Below, one piece after another: positions 1-10,892 of a DNA stretch of 64,000 nucleotides. This stretch comes from Rhizobium sp. 16-488-2b. Lineage in GTDB: Bacteria; Pseudomonadota; Alphaproteobacteria; Rhizobiales; Rhizobiaceae. A program made the translations under genes and the position numbers. The notes below the pieces were generated by a model that saw only the letters and a list, made by a program, of their open reading frames with translations, had not been told where the DNA came from and made no database searches. Positions within the stretch are counted from its first letter, which is position 1; each line of letters begins with the position of its first letter. The stretch is from positions 1-64,000 of the forward strand of contig NZ_JAGHMF010000024.1 in assembly GCF_017741815.1 (NCBI RefSeq), in the 5' to 3' direction.

Positions 1-452
1 GGGACCAATCAGCATCGCAGCCAATTCAAGAAATCCAGAGCGAAAGTCACCGTCGCCAGCAGCGCCGCCGCCCTCGTTCTGTGAAGCGGCTTATAAGGCC
101 CCATACCCAAACAAGTCAACAAGCCTTTTTCAAAAAATCGCAGTTTCTGGCAACTGACTGATTTTGATAAGGAATTTCCAGAAGGCCTGTTTGGGTGCCG
201 GAAATACCCCCCTTCGGCGCACGCTTGCGGCAAGCATCCACGTCTATATAGGAGCGCAAAAGCATGAGACGAGGCCGTCTGCCCTCACATTTTCACAATC
301 AGGTGGTCTCAAGGGCAGCGTGAACGTCGTGGCCGGTCCATTCGGGTCCGCTCATTTGACTCCCATATGTAAACTATGCACTTTTCCGGCCACCCAAATG
401 CCCCCTGGGCCTGGTTGACCCGATCAGCTGAAAGGATGCGGACGCCTTTGCC
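1..452. other. intergenic region with outward-firing promoter
   Basis: No gene is supported here. Short open frames exist on both strands but none has a ribosome binding site or recognisable product. The leftmost part holds a strong sigma70-type promoter on the minus strand (listed separately). The rest, including the A-rich stretch near 125-180, lies upstream of that promoter and upstream of the M23 peptidase gene. I could not define a convincing promoter for the peptidase. Confidence 0.5.
91..119 (-). promoter_or_regulatory. strong sigma70-type promoter reading out of the left edge
   Basis: On the minus strand TTGACT (119-114) is separated by exactly 17 bases from TTATAA (96-91), followed by a GC-rich discriminator. 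Spacing and hexamers are near-optimal for the vegetative sigma factor. A GC-rich discriminator after a near-consensus promoter is typical of stable RNA promoters under stringent control, so the transcript leaving the window may be an rRNA or tRNA operon. That identity is an inference; no mature RNA is inside the window. Confidence 0.6.
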
Positions 453-2393
453 ATGGTGACTGAGAAGATGATGATCCGCTCGTTCGGCAACGAGCCAGCC
501 CTTCTCGCCGATGGCAGACGTGCGCCCGACCGCCGCGAAGTTTCGCTGCGCTGGCTATCCGGCACCTTCCTGACCGGCATCACCTCGAGCGTATTGATGG
601 GCGTGGCGCTGTTTGCAGCCCTCGACGGCCGCCAGCAGCTGGCGATCCCCGCCGAGGCCTATGCCAGCATTGCCAATACCGCCAATCCCGACGCCGACGT
701 CACCCGTGGCGGTCGCCTGATCGCGCCTGCGATTGCCGCCAAGCCCTCCGATCGCAAGATCATGGAAGTCTCGACGGTCGTGCATGAGGGCGACAAGGAA
801 GTGGTGCGCCGCCAGCCTTTCGCGCGCGTGAAGATGACGCTCGCGGCCAATCACGTCGCCACCGAGGATTACCCGGCCTTCAACCCGCTCTCGATCTTCT
901 CGGCCGATGAGCCGGAACCGCAGCCGGGCGTGCGCACCGGCCAGATCTACGGGTCCGACGTCGAATCCGAAGTCAGCCTGAAGACCGAGGCCTATCCGGC
1001 ATCGGGCTCAAACCTGAAGATCGCCGCCGGCATGTCGCTCGACGAGATCGAGGAAAACGTCCGCTCCAACGGCTCGGTCTTGACCGACGGCGCCTCGCAG
1101 GTGGCCGCCCTCTATTATGTCGACCCGCAGCGCTTTTCGACCGACGACAACGACGTCGACCTGGCCTCGGGCCTGACCGCGCGCGTGCTCGAGCAGAACA
1201 TGACGGTGTCGGCGCCGGAATCGATCACCCCGCAGACCGAGGAATTCGCCGACGATATTGTGCCGGTCCGCCAGGATACGCCGATCGTCAAGGCCATGAT
1301 GGATTCGGGCTATCCGGAGCCGCAGGCAAAGGGTCTTTCCACCTATCTGTCGCCGTTGTTCGGATCGGAAAACCTGTCCAAGGGTGACGTGCTGCGCATC
1401 GGCATCCTGCAGAAGGGCGAGCAGGCGAAGATCATCCGCGCCAGTGTCTATCGCGGTTCCCGCCATGTCGTCACGGTGGCACTCGACGATACCGACCATT
1501 ACGTCGCCGGCAGCGAACCGCCGAAGCTCGATGCGATCGCCACCGCTTTCGACGACAGCGCCATGACCGCGCCGTCGAACCAGAATCTGCCGCGCGTCTA
1601 TGACGGCATTTACCGCGCCGCCCTTTCCTATGGCATGACCAAGGACATGACGGCGCTGATCATCAAGCTCTTGGCCAGCAGCGTCGACTTCCAGGCCGAG
1701 CTGCGCCCGACCGATACGCTCGAGGCCTTCTTCTCGGTGGCCGATGCCAGCGGCCAGGCGACGGATCAGTCCGAACTGCTCTATGTCAACGCCCGCTTCG
1801 GCGATACCCAGACGCGCTTCTACCGCTTCCAGGACCCCGAAGACGGCTCGATCGATTACTTCGACCAGGACGGAAAGAGCATCCGCCAGTTCCTGCTTCG
1901 CAACCCGGTGCCGAACGGCATCTTCCGCTCCGGCTTCGGCATGCGCCGCCACCCGATCCTGGGCTTCGCCCGCATGCACACCGGCGTCGACTGGGCCGCC
2001 CCGCGCGGCACGGCGATCATCGCCGTCGGCAACGGCACTGTGGAAAAGGCCGGCTGGGACAGCGGCGGCTACGGCAACCAGACGATCGTGCGCCACGCCA
2101 ACGGCTACGAATCCTCGTACAACCACCAGAGCGCGATCGCCAAGGGCGTCGTCCCGGGCGCCAAGGTGCGCCAGGGCCAGGTGATCGGCTGGGTCGGCAC
2201 CACGGGTGAATCGACCGGTCCGCATCTGCACTACGAGATGATCGTCAACGGCACCAAGGTCGACCCGCTGCGTGTGCGTCTGCCTGGTGGCAAGTCGCTC
2301 GCGGGTCCGGCGCTTGCGAAGTTCGAGGATGAGCGCAAGCGGATCGACACGCTACTGGGCAATCAGCCGCCGCCGCAGGTGGCGAGCAAGTAG
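453..2393 (+). CDS. M23 (LytM-type) metallopeptidase, membrane anchored
   Basis: A 646-residue envelope protein. One membrane segment lies at about residues 37-57, after a charged cytoplasmic N-terminus, so the bulk is periplasmic. The C-terminal third is a LytM/M23 domain: the HTGVD motif (His509, Asp513) and the HLH motif (591-593) supply the zinc ligands and catalytic histidine, arguing for an active peptidoglycan endopeptidase rather than a degenerate LytM factor. The long middle section (about 60-480) resembles the spacer of rhizobial M23 proteins but I recognise no catalytic motif in it. The start is uncertain: ATG codons at 468 and 471 follow a GAGAAG sequence, and starting there would remove five or six residues. 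The gene is convergent with clpB, with a palindromic repeat between them. Confidence 0.9.
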   Translation: MVTEKMMIRSFGNEPALLADGRRAPDRREVSLRWLSGTFLTGITSSVLMGVALFAALDGRQQLAIPAEAYASIANTANPDADVTRGGRLIAPAIAAKPSDRKIMEVSTVVHEGDKEVVRRQPFARVKMTLAANHVATEDYPAFNPLSIFSADEPEPQPGVRTGQIYGSDVESEVSLKTEAYPASGSNLKIAAGMSLDEIEENVRSNGSVLTDGASQVAALYYVDPQRFSTDDNDVDLASGLTARVLEQNMTVSAPESITPQTEEFADDIVPVRQDTPIVKAMMDSGYPEPQAKGLSTYLSPLFGSENLSKGDVLRIGILQKGEQAKIIRASVYRGSRHVVTVALDDTDHYVAGSEPPKLDAIATAFDDSAMTAPSNQNLPRVYDGIYRAALSYGMTKDMTALIIKLLASSVDFQAELRPTDTLEAFFSVADASGQATDQSELLYVNARFGDTQTRFYRFQDPEDGSIDYFDQDGKSIRQFLLRNPVPNGIFRSGFGMRRHPILGFARMHTGVDWAAPRGTAIIAVGNGTVEKAGWDSGGYGNQTIVRHANGYESSYNHQSAIAKGVVPGAKVRQGQVIGWVGTTGESTGPHLHYEMIVNGTKVDPLRVRLPGGKSLAGPALAKFEDERKRIDTLLGNQPPPQVASK

Positions 2394-2464
2394 TTTTCGG
2401 GTTGGCTCGGGATTTCGGCTCGGTGAAGAGCCGGTCGCTGTAAGCGACGTTTTGCCGTGTGTTA

Positions 2465-2612
2465 CCCCCCTCTGCCCTGCCGGGCATCTCCCCCACAGGT
2501 GGGGAGATTGGCTGGGGGCGCCCGCTCGCTTCACCTCAATTGTTTGGCGCAAACCCCACCACGAGTCGATCTCCCCCCTTGTGGGGGAGATGTCCGGCAG
2601 GACAGAGGGGGG
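2465..2612. repeat. rhizobial palindromic intergenic repeat (RIME-like)
   Basis: Two arms of about 32 bases (2465-2496 and 2581-2612) are inverted copies with only a couple of mismatches. Each arm also contains its own ATCTCCCC/GGGGAGAT hairpin, for example 2486-2493 with 2501-2508. The unit therefore can fold as one long stem or as two separate hairpins. Similar mosaic palindromes are abundant between genes in Rhizobiales and are often mistranslated as small proteins. Sitting between convergent genes, it could act as a two-way transcription terminator or mRNA stabiliser; that role is inferred. Confidence 0.8.
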
Positions 2613-2654
2613 TATGCCGGGCGTCAACGTTAGCGCTTCATCGCCAAAACACAA

Positions 2655-2678
2655 AAACGGCGGCCGAAGCCGCCGTTT
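2655..2678 (-). terminator. intrinsic terminator of clpB
   Basis: On the minus strand a perfect 9-bp stem (AAACGGCGG / CCGCCGTTT) with a six-base loop runs into a T-run, 20 bases after the clpB stop codon. Confidence 0.85.
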
Positions 2679-2698
2679 CCACTCACACCCCAGTCCAC

Positions 2699-5299
<2,601 letters not shown>

Positions 5300-5509
5300 T
5301 AGACCTCCTTAAATCGCCCTGCCCTCATAAGGCACAGGCCGATGACTGAGATTGAGCTCCCTCAAGAGGCGAGCCATGCCTCTTCGCCGGCGGCAAAACC
5401 GAGGCGAAGAACTTGCTCAGGATATGGTGGGAAGCCGCGAAAGTTTAAAGAGGTGGCGCGCCCAAAAAACCACGCCTGCGAGCGGCCACCGAGAGGCCGA
5501 AAACGAGAT

Positions 5510-5540
5510 CGCCCCGCCGGAGGGCTGCTCGGGCGGGGCG
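5510..5540 (-). terminator. terminator hairpin of cheW
   Basis: CGCCCCGCC (5510-5518) pairs perfectly with GGCGGGGCG (5532-5540). On the minus strand the stem is followed after a few bases by TTTT. It lies just downstream of the cheW stop. Confidence 0.7.
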
Positions 5541-5564
5541 GGATCGGATTGTATCGAATGGCGC

Positions 5565-6044
5565 TTAGGCAGCGACCAGATCGTCCGTCTCGTTTTCCTT
5601 GAACATCTTGGCGAGGTTCAGGAAGCAGATCATGCCGTTTTCGGAAGCGATGATGCCTTCGCAGAAGGCGCGGTCGAAGGATGCCGTAACCTCGGGAACC
5701 GGCTGCACCTGATCGGCCGAAATCGTCAGGATATCGGAGACGCGGTCGACGAGCATGCCGATGACCATGTTATGCACTTCGGCGACGACGATGGCGCTGC
5801 GCTCATTGGCGACGGTGCTCTTCATGCCGAGCTTGAAGGCGAGGTCGATGATCGGAATGACCGAGCCGCGCAGGTTCATGACGCCGATGACATCGGCCGG
5901 CGAATGCGGGATCGGCGTCGAAGGCGCCCAGCCGCGGATTTCGCGGATGGTCGTCGTCTTCACGCAGAATTCCTGGTCGTGCAGGCGGAAGGCAATGATC
6001 TCAAGCGTATCGCCACTGAAGCTCGGAGAATTGATCGTCGTCAT
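5565..6044 (-). CDS. cheW: chemotaxis coupling protein CheW
   Basis: A 159-residue CheW-domain protein when started at the ATG at 6044 (MTTINSPSF...). The open frame continues 17 codons further upstream but that extension is hydrophobic and atypical. CheW links chemoreceptors to the histidine kinase CheA. Family hallmarks visible are the opening strand FRLHDQEFCV, the region with IRGWAPSTPIPHSPADVIGVMNLRG, VIPIIDLAFKLG, and VDRVSDILTI. It stands alone, away from any che operon, so it is an accessory CheW, possibly serving dispersed receptors such as the one at 53-55 kb. Confidence 0.92.
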   Translation of the reverse strand: MTTINSPSFSGDTLEIIAFRLHDQEFCVKTTTIREIRGWAPSTPIPHSPADVIGVMNLRGSVIPIIDLAFKLGMKSTVANERSAIVVAEVHNMVIGMLVDRVSDILTISADQVQPVPEVTASFDRAFCEGIIASENGMICFLNLAKMFKENETDDLVAA

Positions 6045-6251
6045 TAAAAATGTCCCAACTGTCGAAAGCCAGGGCAGAAGCAACCACGCCACCATTGGCG
6101 TCGATGCACTTTGCCTTCAAGCCGCCAGTTCTCTGAATATGAAGAGTACCGTTACGGTTACTGAGGACTGTAAAGAAAGAGTGTTTCCCAAATCTAAACC
6201 GACCGGCAGGATTTTTCGCCCGGTGAGAAGGGGAATGCAGCGGAGGGAAAT

Positions 6252-6282
6252 GCGTTGAACGGATGCCGGACCCGTTCAACGC
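6252..6282 (-). terminator. hairpin after the rocF-rocD operon
   Basis: GCGTTGAACGG (6252-6262) and CCGTTCAACGC (6272-6282) form a perfect 11-bp stem with a nine-base loop, about 10 bases past the rocD stop. The following T content is modest, so termination efficiency is uncertain. Confidence 0.65.
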
Positions 6283-6291
6283 AGCCAAGTC

Positions 6292-7491
6292 TCAGACGAT
6301 CGTCTTCTCGATCTGCTCCACCGCCCAATCGACCTGATCCTTGGTGATGACGAGCGGCGGCGCCAGACGGATGGTGTTTTCGTGGGTATCCTTGGCGAGA
6401 AGACCGAGGTCCTTCAGCGCATAGCAATACTGCCGCGCGCCGCCGGCTTCCGGCACCAGCTCGATCGCCATCATCAGCCCGCGTCCGCGCACCTCTTTCA
6501 CGATGTTCGAGCGGATCGACCGCAGCCCCTCGAGGAAGTAGTTTCCCATGCGCTCGGCATTGCCGATCATGTCTTCTTCCGTCAGCACCTTCAGCGCCGC
6601 GCGCGCCACGGCGCAGGCAAGCGGATTGCCGCCGAAGGTCGAGCCGTGCTGGCCAGGCTTCAGCACGCCCAGCACCTCGGAATTCGAAAGCACGGCGGAC
6701 ACAGGATAGAAGCCGCCCGACAGCGCCTTGCCGATCAGCGTCACGTCCGCCTCGATGCCCTCATGCTCCTCGGCCAGCAGCTTGCCGGTGCGACCGAGCC
6801 CGGTCTGAATCTCGTCGAGGATGAGGGTGACCTTATTGTCGGTGCAGAGCTGGCGCACCGTCTTGAAATAGCCGGGCTCCGGGATGATGACACCCGCCTC
6901 GCCCTGGATCGGCTCGATCAGCGCTCCAACAGTATTCTCGTTGAACGCCGCGGCGAAGGCTTCCGCGTCACCGAAGGGAACAGTGCGGAAGCCCGGCGTG
7001 TAGGGGCCGAAGCCTGAGCGCGCATCGGGATCGGTGGAGAAGCTGATGATGCTCAGCGTCCGGCCATGGAAATTGTCGGAGCAGACGATGATCTCGGCTT
7101 TGCCCTCCGGCACGCCCTTCACCTCGTACCCCCATTTGCGCACCGCCTTGATTGCGGTCTCGACCGCCTCGGCGCCGGAGTTCATCGGCAGGATCTTGTG
7201 CGATCCCGTCAGCGCCGCGAGTTCCTCGTAAAGATGCGCCAGCTGGTCGTTGCGGAAGGCGCGCGAGGTGAGCGTCAGCTTGCCCGCCTGCTCGACCATG
7301 GCCGAAAGGATCTTCGGGTGGCAATGCCCCTGGTTGACGGCCGAATAGGCAGACAAGCAATCGAGATAGCGCTTGCCATCCGTATCCCAGACATACACCC
7401 CTTCGCCGCGCGTCAGCACGACGTCGAGCGGCTTGTAGTTATGGGCGCCCAGGCGCTGCTCGGTATCAATCAATCTGGCTGAACTGCTCAT
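6292..7491 (-). CDS. rocD: ornithine aminotransferase
   Basis: A 399-residue class III, PLP-dependent aminotransferase that converts ornithine and 2-oxoglutarate to glutamate-5-semialdehyde and glutamate in the cytoplasm. Visible motifs are the N-terminal YKPLDVVLTRGEGVYVWD, the aspartate-containing LILDEIQTGLGRTG, and the PLP lysine in LIGKALSGG. It lies 27 bases downstream of the arginase gene and follows a GGGGA ribosome binding site, so the two form one operon converting arginine to glutamate semialdehyde. The acetylornithine aminotransferase ArgD is the main alternative, but the length, the opening sequence and the arginase partner favour RocD. Confidence 0.95.
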   Translation of the reverse strand: MSSSARLIDTEQRLGAHNYKPLDVVLTRGEGVYVWDTDGKRYLDCLSAYSAVNQGHCHPKILSAMVEQAGKLTLTSRAFRNDQLAHLYEELAALTGSHKILPMNSGAEAVETAIKAVRKWGYEVKGVPEGKAEIIVCSDNFHGRTLSIISFSTDPDARSGFGPYTPGFRTVPFGDAEAFAAAFNENTVGALIEPIQGEAGVIIPEPGYFKTVRQLCTDNKVTLILDEIQTGLGRTGKLLAEEHEGIEADVTLIGKALSGGFYPVSAVLSNSEVLGVLKPGQHGSTFGGNPLACAVARAALKVLTEEDMIGNAERMGNYFLEGLRSIRSNIVKEVRGRGLMMAIELVPEAGGARQYCYALKDLGLLAKDTHENTIRLAPPLVITKDQVDWAVEQIEKTIV

Positions 7492-7518
7492 GGTCGTCCC
7501 CTTTTGTTATGCGGTTTC

Positions 7519-8454
7519 TTATGCAGCGCGCGTCGGGCGGTCGAAGATGCGGCGGCCGAACAGGCTGGCCGTCAGCTCGACGAGAACGCGGGCGCTCTTG
7601 CCGCGATCGTCGAGAAACGGGTTGAGTTCGACCAGATCGAGAGAGGAGACGAGCCCGCTGTCGCAGAGCATCTCCATGATCAGATGCGCCTCGCGGAAGG
7701 TCGCTCCCCCAGGCACCGTCGTGCCGACGCCGGGCGCCACGTCGGGATCGAGGAAATCGACGTCGAGGCTGACATGAAACAGCGCGTTCGCCGCTTCGAC
7801 CTTGGAGAGAATGTCGCGCATGATCGCCGCCACCCCCTGCTCGTCGATCGAGCGCATGTCGAAGACGTTGACGCCGTGCTCCTTGATCAGCTCGCGCTCC
7901 GGCGCATCGACCGAACGGATGCCCACCTGGAAGACATTCTTCGGATCGACCAGCGGCCGGTCGCGCGGCAGAATGTCGGAGAGATCGGCCTGGCCGCAAT
8001 AATAAGCGACGGGCATGCCGTGAATATTGCCCGAAGGCGATGTCTCCGGCGTGTTGAAATCCGAATGCGCATCGAGCCAGAGCACGAAGAGCGGCCGCTT
8101 CTGCTTGGCGGCATAGCGCGCCATGCCCGATACCGTACCCATCGAGAGGCTGTGGTCGCCGCCGAGAATGATCGGGAAACGACCGGCATCGGCGATCTCG
8201 TAGACGCCGGCTTCAAGCGCCCGCGTGAATGCGCCGACGGTGCGCAGATTGTGCGCCTTCGGATTGTTCGGCAGGTCACGGGCCGGCACGATCTGCACGT
8301 CTCCTGCGTCAGCGACATCATGGCCGAGATCGACAAGCGCGCGGTCGACGCCAGCGATTCTCAGCGCCGTCGGCCCCATCGCGGCCCCCCTGCGGCCGGA
8401 GCCCTCTTCCAAAGGCGCACCGATAAGGGTGACCGATCGCGACTGTGCCTGCAT
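7519..8454 (-). CDS. rocF: arginase
   Basis: A 311-residue ureohydrolase that splits arginine into ornithine and urea. The manganese ligands are visible in GGDHSLSMG, DAHSDFN and SLDVDFLDP. The start chosen is the ATG at 8454 (MQAQSRSVTLIG...), which follows an AGGAGA ribosome binding site. The longer open frame adds 18 unlikely residues. It is the first gene of the rocF-rocD operon and is divergent from an AsnC/Lrp regulator. In this family such regulators usually respond to the amino acid being catabolised, so arginine or ornithine is the likely inducer (inference). Confidence 0.95.
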   Translation of the reverse strand: MQAQSRSVTLIGAPLEEGSGRRGAAMGPTALRIAGVDRALVDLGHDVADAGDVQIVPARDLPNNPKAHNLRTVGAFTRALEAGVYEIADAGRFPIILGGDHSLSMGTVSGMARYAAKQKRPLFVLWLDAHSDFNTPETSPSGNIHGMPVAYYCGQADLSDILPRDRPLVDPKNVFQVGIRSVDAPERELIKEHGVNVFDMRSIDEQGVAAIMRDILSKVEAANALFHVSLDVDFLDPDVAPGVGTTVPGGATFREAHLIMEMLCDSGLVSSLDLVELNPFLDDRGKSARVLVELTASLFGRRIFDRPTRAA

Positions 8455-8541
8455 TTGTCTCTCCTGCTCACTGCTTCGGTTGAATATCTGACATCGCCAC
8501 GGCGACAAAAAGATGAAAAAGTGCCAGTTTCACAGCATGAT

Positions 8542-8570
8542 TTGACAGTTTGCCAAGTCCAACCATACAA
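8542..8570 (+). promoter_or_regulatory. sigma70-type promoter of the AsnC regulator
   Basis: TTGACA (8542-8547) and ATACAA (8565-8570) are separated by exactly 17 bases. The predicted transcript would begin about 24 bases before the ATG at 8601. It lies in the 146-bp divergent region shared with the arginase operon, where regulator binding would also control that operon. Confidence 0.55.
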
Positions 8571-8600
8571 AGTGAAACCCCGCTCCTGCAAAGTAAGACC

Positions 8601-9029
8601 ATGGACGACCTAGATCAGGAACTTCTGAGCGCCCTGCGCCACAACGCCCGCAGCCCCGTCTCCTCGCTTGCCGCCATGACCGGCGCCTCACGCGCCACCG
8701 TCGCCGCGCGCATCGACAGACTGGTCGCCAACGGCACCATCGCCGCCTTCACCATCCGCACCGGCCACGAGACCCGCGCCGCCGGCGTGCGCGCCATCGT
8801 CATGATCGAAGTACTCGGCAAACTCGCCGACAAGGTCGCCGACCAGCTGCGCGGCCTGCCGCAGGTGCGCGCACTCCACAGCACCAACGGCAAATGGGAT
8901 TTCATCGCCGAACTCGAAGACCGCGACCTCGTCTCCTTCGACGAAACCCTGCGCCGCATAAGACTGATCGACGGCATCAACACAACTGAGACAAACATAT
9001 TGCTGAAGACGAGGAAGACTAGCTTTTAG
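8601..9029 (+). CDS. AsnC/Lrp family transcriptional regulator
   Basis: A 142-residue one-component regulator. An N-terminal winged helix-turn-helix (about 1-60, MDDLDQELLSALRHNARSP...SRATVAARIDRLVANGTI) is followed by the RAM ligand and oligomerisation domain (about 65-140, with VMIEVLGK). The ATG at 8601 is chosen because the family always begins with the L/M-D-x-x-D-x-x-I/L-L pattern. The open frame extends 17 codons upstream without family resemblance. Divergent placement from rocF-rocD makes it the likely arginine/ornithine-responsive regulator of that operon. The amber stop is followed in the same frame by 12 codons with typical rhizobial codon usage before a TGA (see findings). Confidence 0.9.
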   Translation: MDDLDQELLSALRHNARSPVSSLAAMTGASRATVAARIDRLVANGTIAAFTIRTGHETRAAGVRAIVMIEVLGKLADKVADQLRGLPQVRALHSTNGKWDFIAELEDRDLVSFDETLRRIRLIDGINTTETNILLKTRKTSF

Positions 9030-9161
9030 CTGGATGGCGTGGAAGTCGGCACCTATTTCGTGCGCTGAAGGCCGATAGTGAACATTGAACCTCTGACGAC
9101 TTGTTGACTCACCTAAGGGCGAACAATACCCTGCGAGTTCAGTCGTTAGGCTTGTCCTCAG

Positions 9162-10868
9162 ATGACAGATCCATCTCTTCAGCGGCGTCTTGCCGCCATC
9201 GTCGTTGCCGATGTGGTGGGATATTCTCGCCTGATGGAGGCTGATGAAGTCGCGACGGTGGAGAACCTCCGGGCACTCCGTACCGGCGTTATCGAGCCCG
9301 CCGTGACGTTCCACAACGGTCGAATCTTCAAGATCGTAGGCGACGGCTTCCTAATCGAATTCGCTAGCGCATTGGATGCGGTCAAGGCAGCGCTGGAAAT
9401 ACAACGGGCCACCACTGCCACCAAGACCCCGGGAGACCGACGTCTGCTTTTACGCGTCGGTGTCAATGTGGGAGATGTCATAGGCGACGGCTCGGATATC
9501 CTCGGCGACGGCGTAAACGTCGCCGCGCGCCTTCAGACGCAAGCCGCATCGGGAGGCATCTGCATTTCAGCCGGCGTCCACGGCGAAATCGTCGGCAAGA
9601 TTAACGAGCGGTTCTTCGATGCAGGCGAGCGCTACCTGAAGAACCTGACCCGCCCGGTCCACGTGTGGCATTGGCCGGATGCGCTGCAAAGCATATTGCA
9701 GTTACCCGAAAGCCCCTCGATCGCCGTATTGCCGTTCACCAATATGAGCGGGGATGAAGCGGACACCCATTTTGTCGACGGCTTGACCGAAGACCTGATC
9801 ACCGACCTGTCCCGTACGGCTGGCCTGTTCGTCATCGCGCGCAATTCCGTCTACGTTTACAAGGGCAAAGCTGTCGACGTACGGCTGGTGGCCCAGGAAC
9901 TCGGCGTCCGCTACGTCCTTGAGGGGAGCGCCAGACGCGCGATGGGGCGTGTCCGCATCAATGCGCAATTGTTCGACGCGCTTTGCGGCAAGCACCTGTG
10001 GGCCGACCGGTTTGACAGGACGGTGGAAGATGTTTTCGAACTGCAGGACGAAGTCAACGCCAAGATCGTCGAAGCCCTCGTCGGCCGGCTGACCGCCCCG
10101 GCGCAACGCAATCGTCCGAAGAACGTCGAGGCATACGACCTGTGTGTCCGCGCCCGCCTCCTGACGGAAGAGTCACCTCAGACTGAACGTGAGGCACATA
10201 TGCTGCTCCAGCGCGCCGTTCAACTTGAGCCGTCATATGCCGAGGCCCTCGGTCTTCTCGCATATAACCGTTGGCTTGCCTGGACTCATTTCGGCGAGCC
10301 CGAAGATCCAAACCGGGCGATGGCAGTGACGTTGGCGCAGGAAGCGGTCGACCTGGATCCCAACGACGCAGGCTGCCGATACATTCTGGGGACCATCATG
10401 GCCTATGAGCGGCGATGGGAGGAATCGGAGGGAGCCTTCACCAAGGCCCTGGAGTTGGACCCCAACCACGCCGACACCTGGGCCGCCATGTCGGATATGT
10501 CCGTGCTTGATGGCAAGGTTGCCGCCGGCCTGGCGCAGATCGAAAAAGCCCTGCGGCTCAACCCCTATCCTGCCTGCTGGTACCTTTGTCATCTCGGGCA
10601 GGCGCAGTACGCCGCGCACGACTATCAGGCAGCGAAGGTTACCCTGCGCAGGGAGGAGACCTATCGTACAAACTCACGCAAATTCCTGGCCGCGACGCTT
10701 GCGCAGTTGGGCGACGACGAGGAGGCGCAGCGGGAAGCAGAATTGTTCCTGATCGCCCATCCCCATTTCACGATCGACCATTGGCTCAACTCCCAGCCGC
10801 TCCGCGACACAGATGTGGGAGACCACTTCGCCGATGGCTTCCGGAAAGCCGGCCTGCCGGAGAGGTGA
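9162..10868 (+). CDS. class III adenylate/guanylate cyclase with TolB-like and TPR regions
   Basis: A 568-residue soluble protein. Residues about 8-170 are a class III nucleotide cyclase domain, with the metal-binding IVVADVVGYSRLM and the ILGDGVNVAARLQ segment. Residues about 185-300 resemble the TolB amino-terminal fold common in rhizobial cyclases (SIAVLPFTNMSGDEAD...DGLTEDLITDLS). The remainder is tetratricopeptide repeats (about 330-530), likely for protein contacts. No transmembrane segment is visible. Rhizobia carry many paralogues of this architecture with mostly unknown signals. It probably makes cAMP; substrate choice cannot be fixed by eye. Codon usage is somewhat less biased than in neighbours. 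Confidence 0.88.
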   Translation: MTDPSLQRRLAAIVVADVVGYSRLMEADEVATVENLRALRTGVIEPAVTFHNGRIFKIVGDGFLIEFASALDAVKAALEIQRATTATKTPGDRRLLLRVGVNVGDVIGDGSDILGDGVNVAARLQTQAASGGICISAGVHGEIVGKINERFFDAGERYLKNLTRPVHVWHWPDALQSILQLPESPSIAVLPFTNMSGDEADTHFVDGLTEDLITDLSRTAGLFVIARNSVYVYKGKAVDVRLVAQELGVRYVLEGSARRAMGRVRINAQLFDALCGKHLWADRFDRTVEDVFELQDEVNAKIVEALVGRLTAPAQRNRPKNVEAYDLCVRARLLTEESPQTEREAHMLLQRAVQLEPSYAEALGLLAYNRWLAWTHFGEPEDPNRAMAVTLAQEAVDLDPNDAGCRYILGTIMAYERRWEESEGAFTKALELDPNHADTWAAMSDMSVLDGKVAAGLAQIEKALRLNPYPACWYLCHLGQAQYAAHDYQAAKVTLRREETYRTNSRKFLAATLAQLGDDEEAQREAELFLIAHPHFTIDHWLNSQPLRDTDVGDHFADGFRKAGLPER

Positions 10869-10892
10869 AAGCGGGGGGCCCACGCCCCGCCC

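Larger units (their letters stand above)
2394..2698. other. intergenic region between convergent genes
   Basis: This interval holds the palindromic repeat at 2465-2612 and the clpB terminator at 2655-2678. The open frames that cross it are translations of the repeat and are not genes. Confidence 0.8.

Noticed and set aside
5300..5420. Heat-shock (RpoH) promoter for clpB
   Set aside because: A CTTGAG and a CCTTATGAG segment exist on the minus strand, but they are about 28 bases apart, too far for a functional pair.
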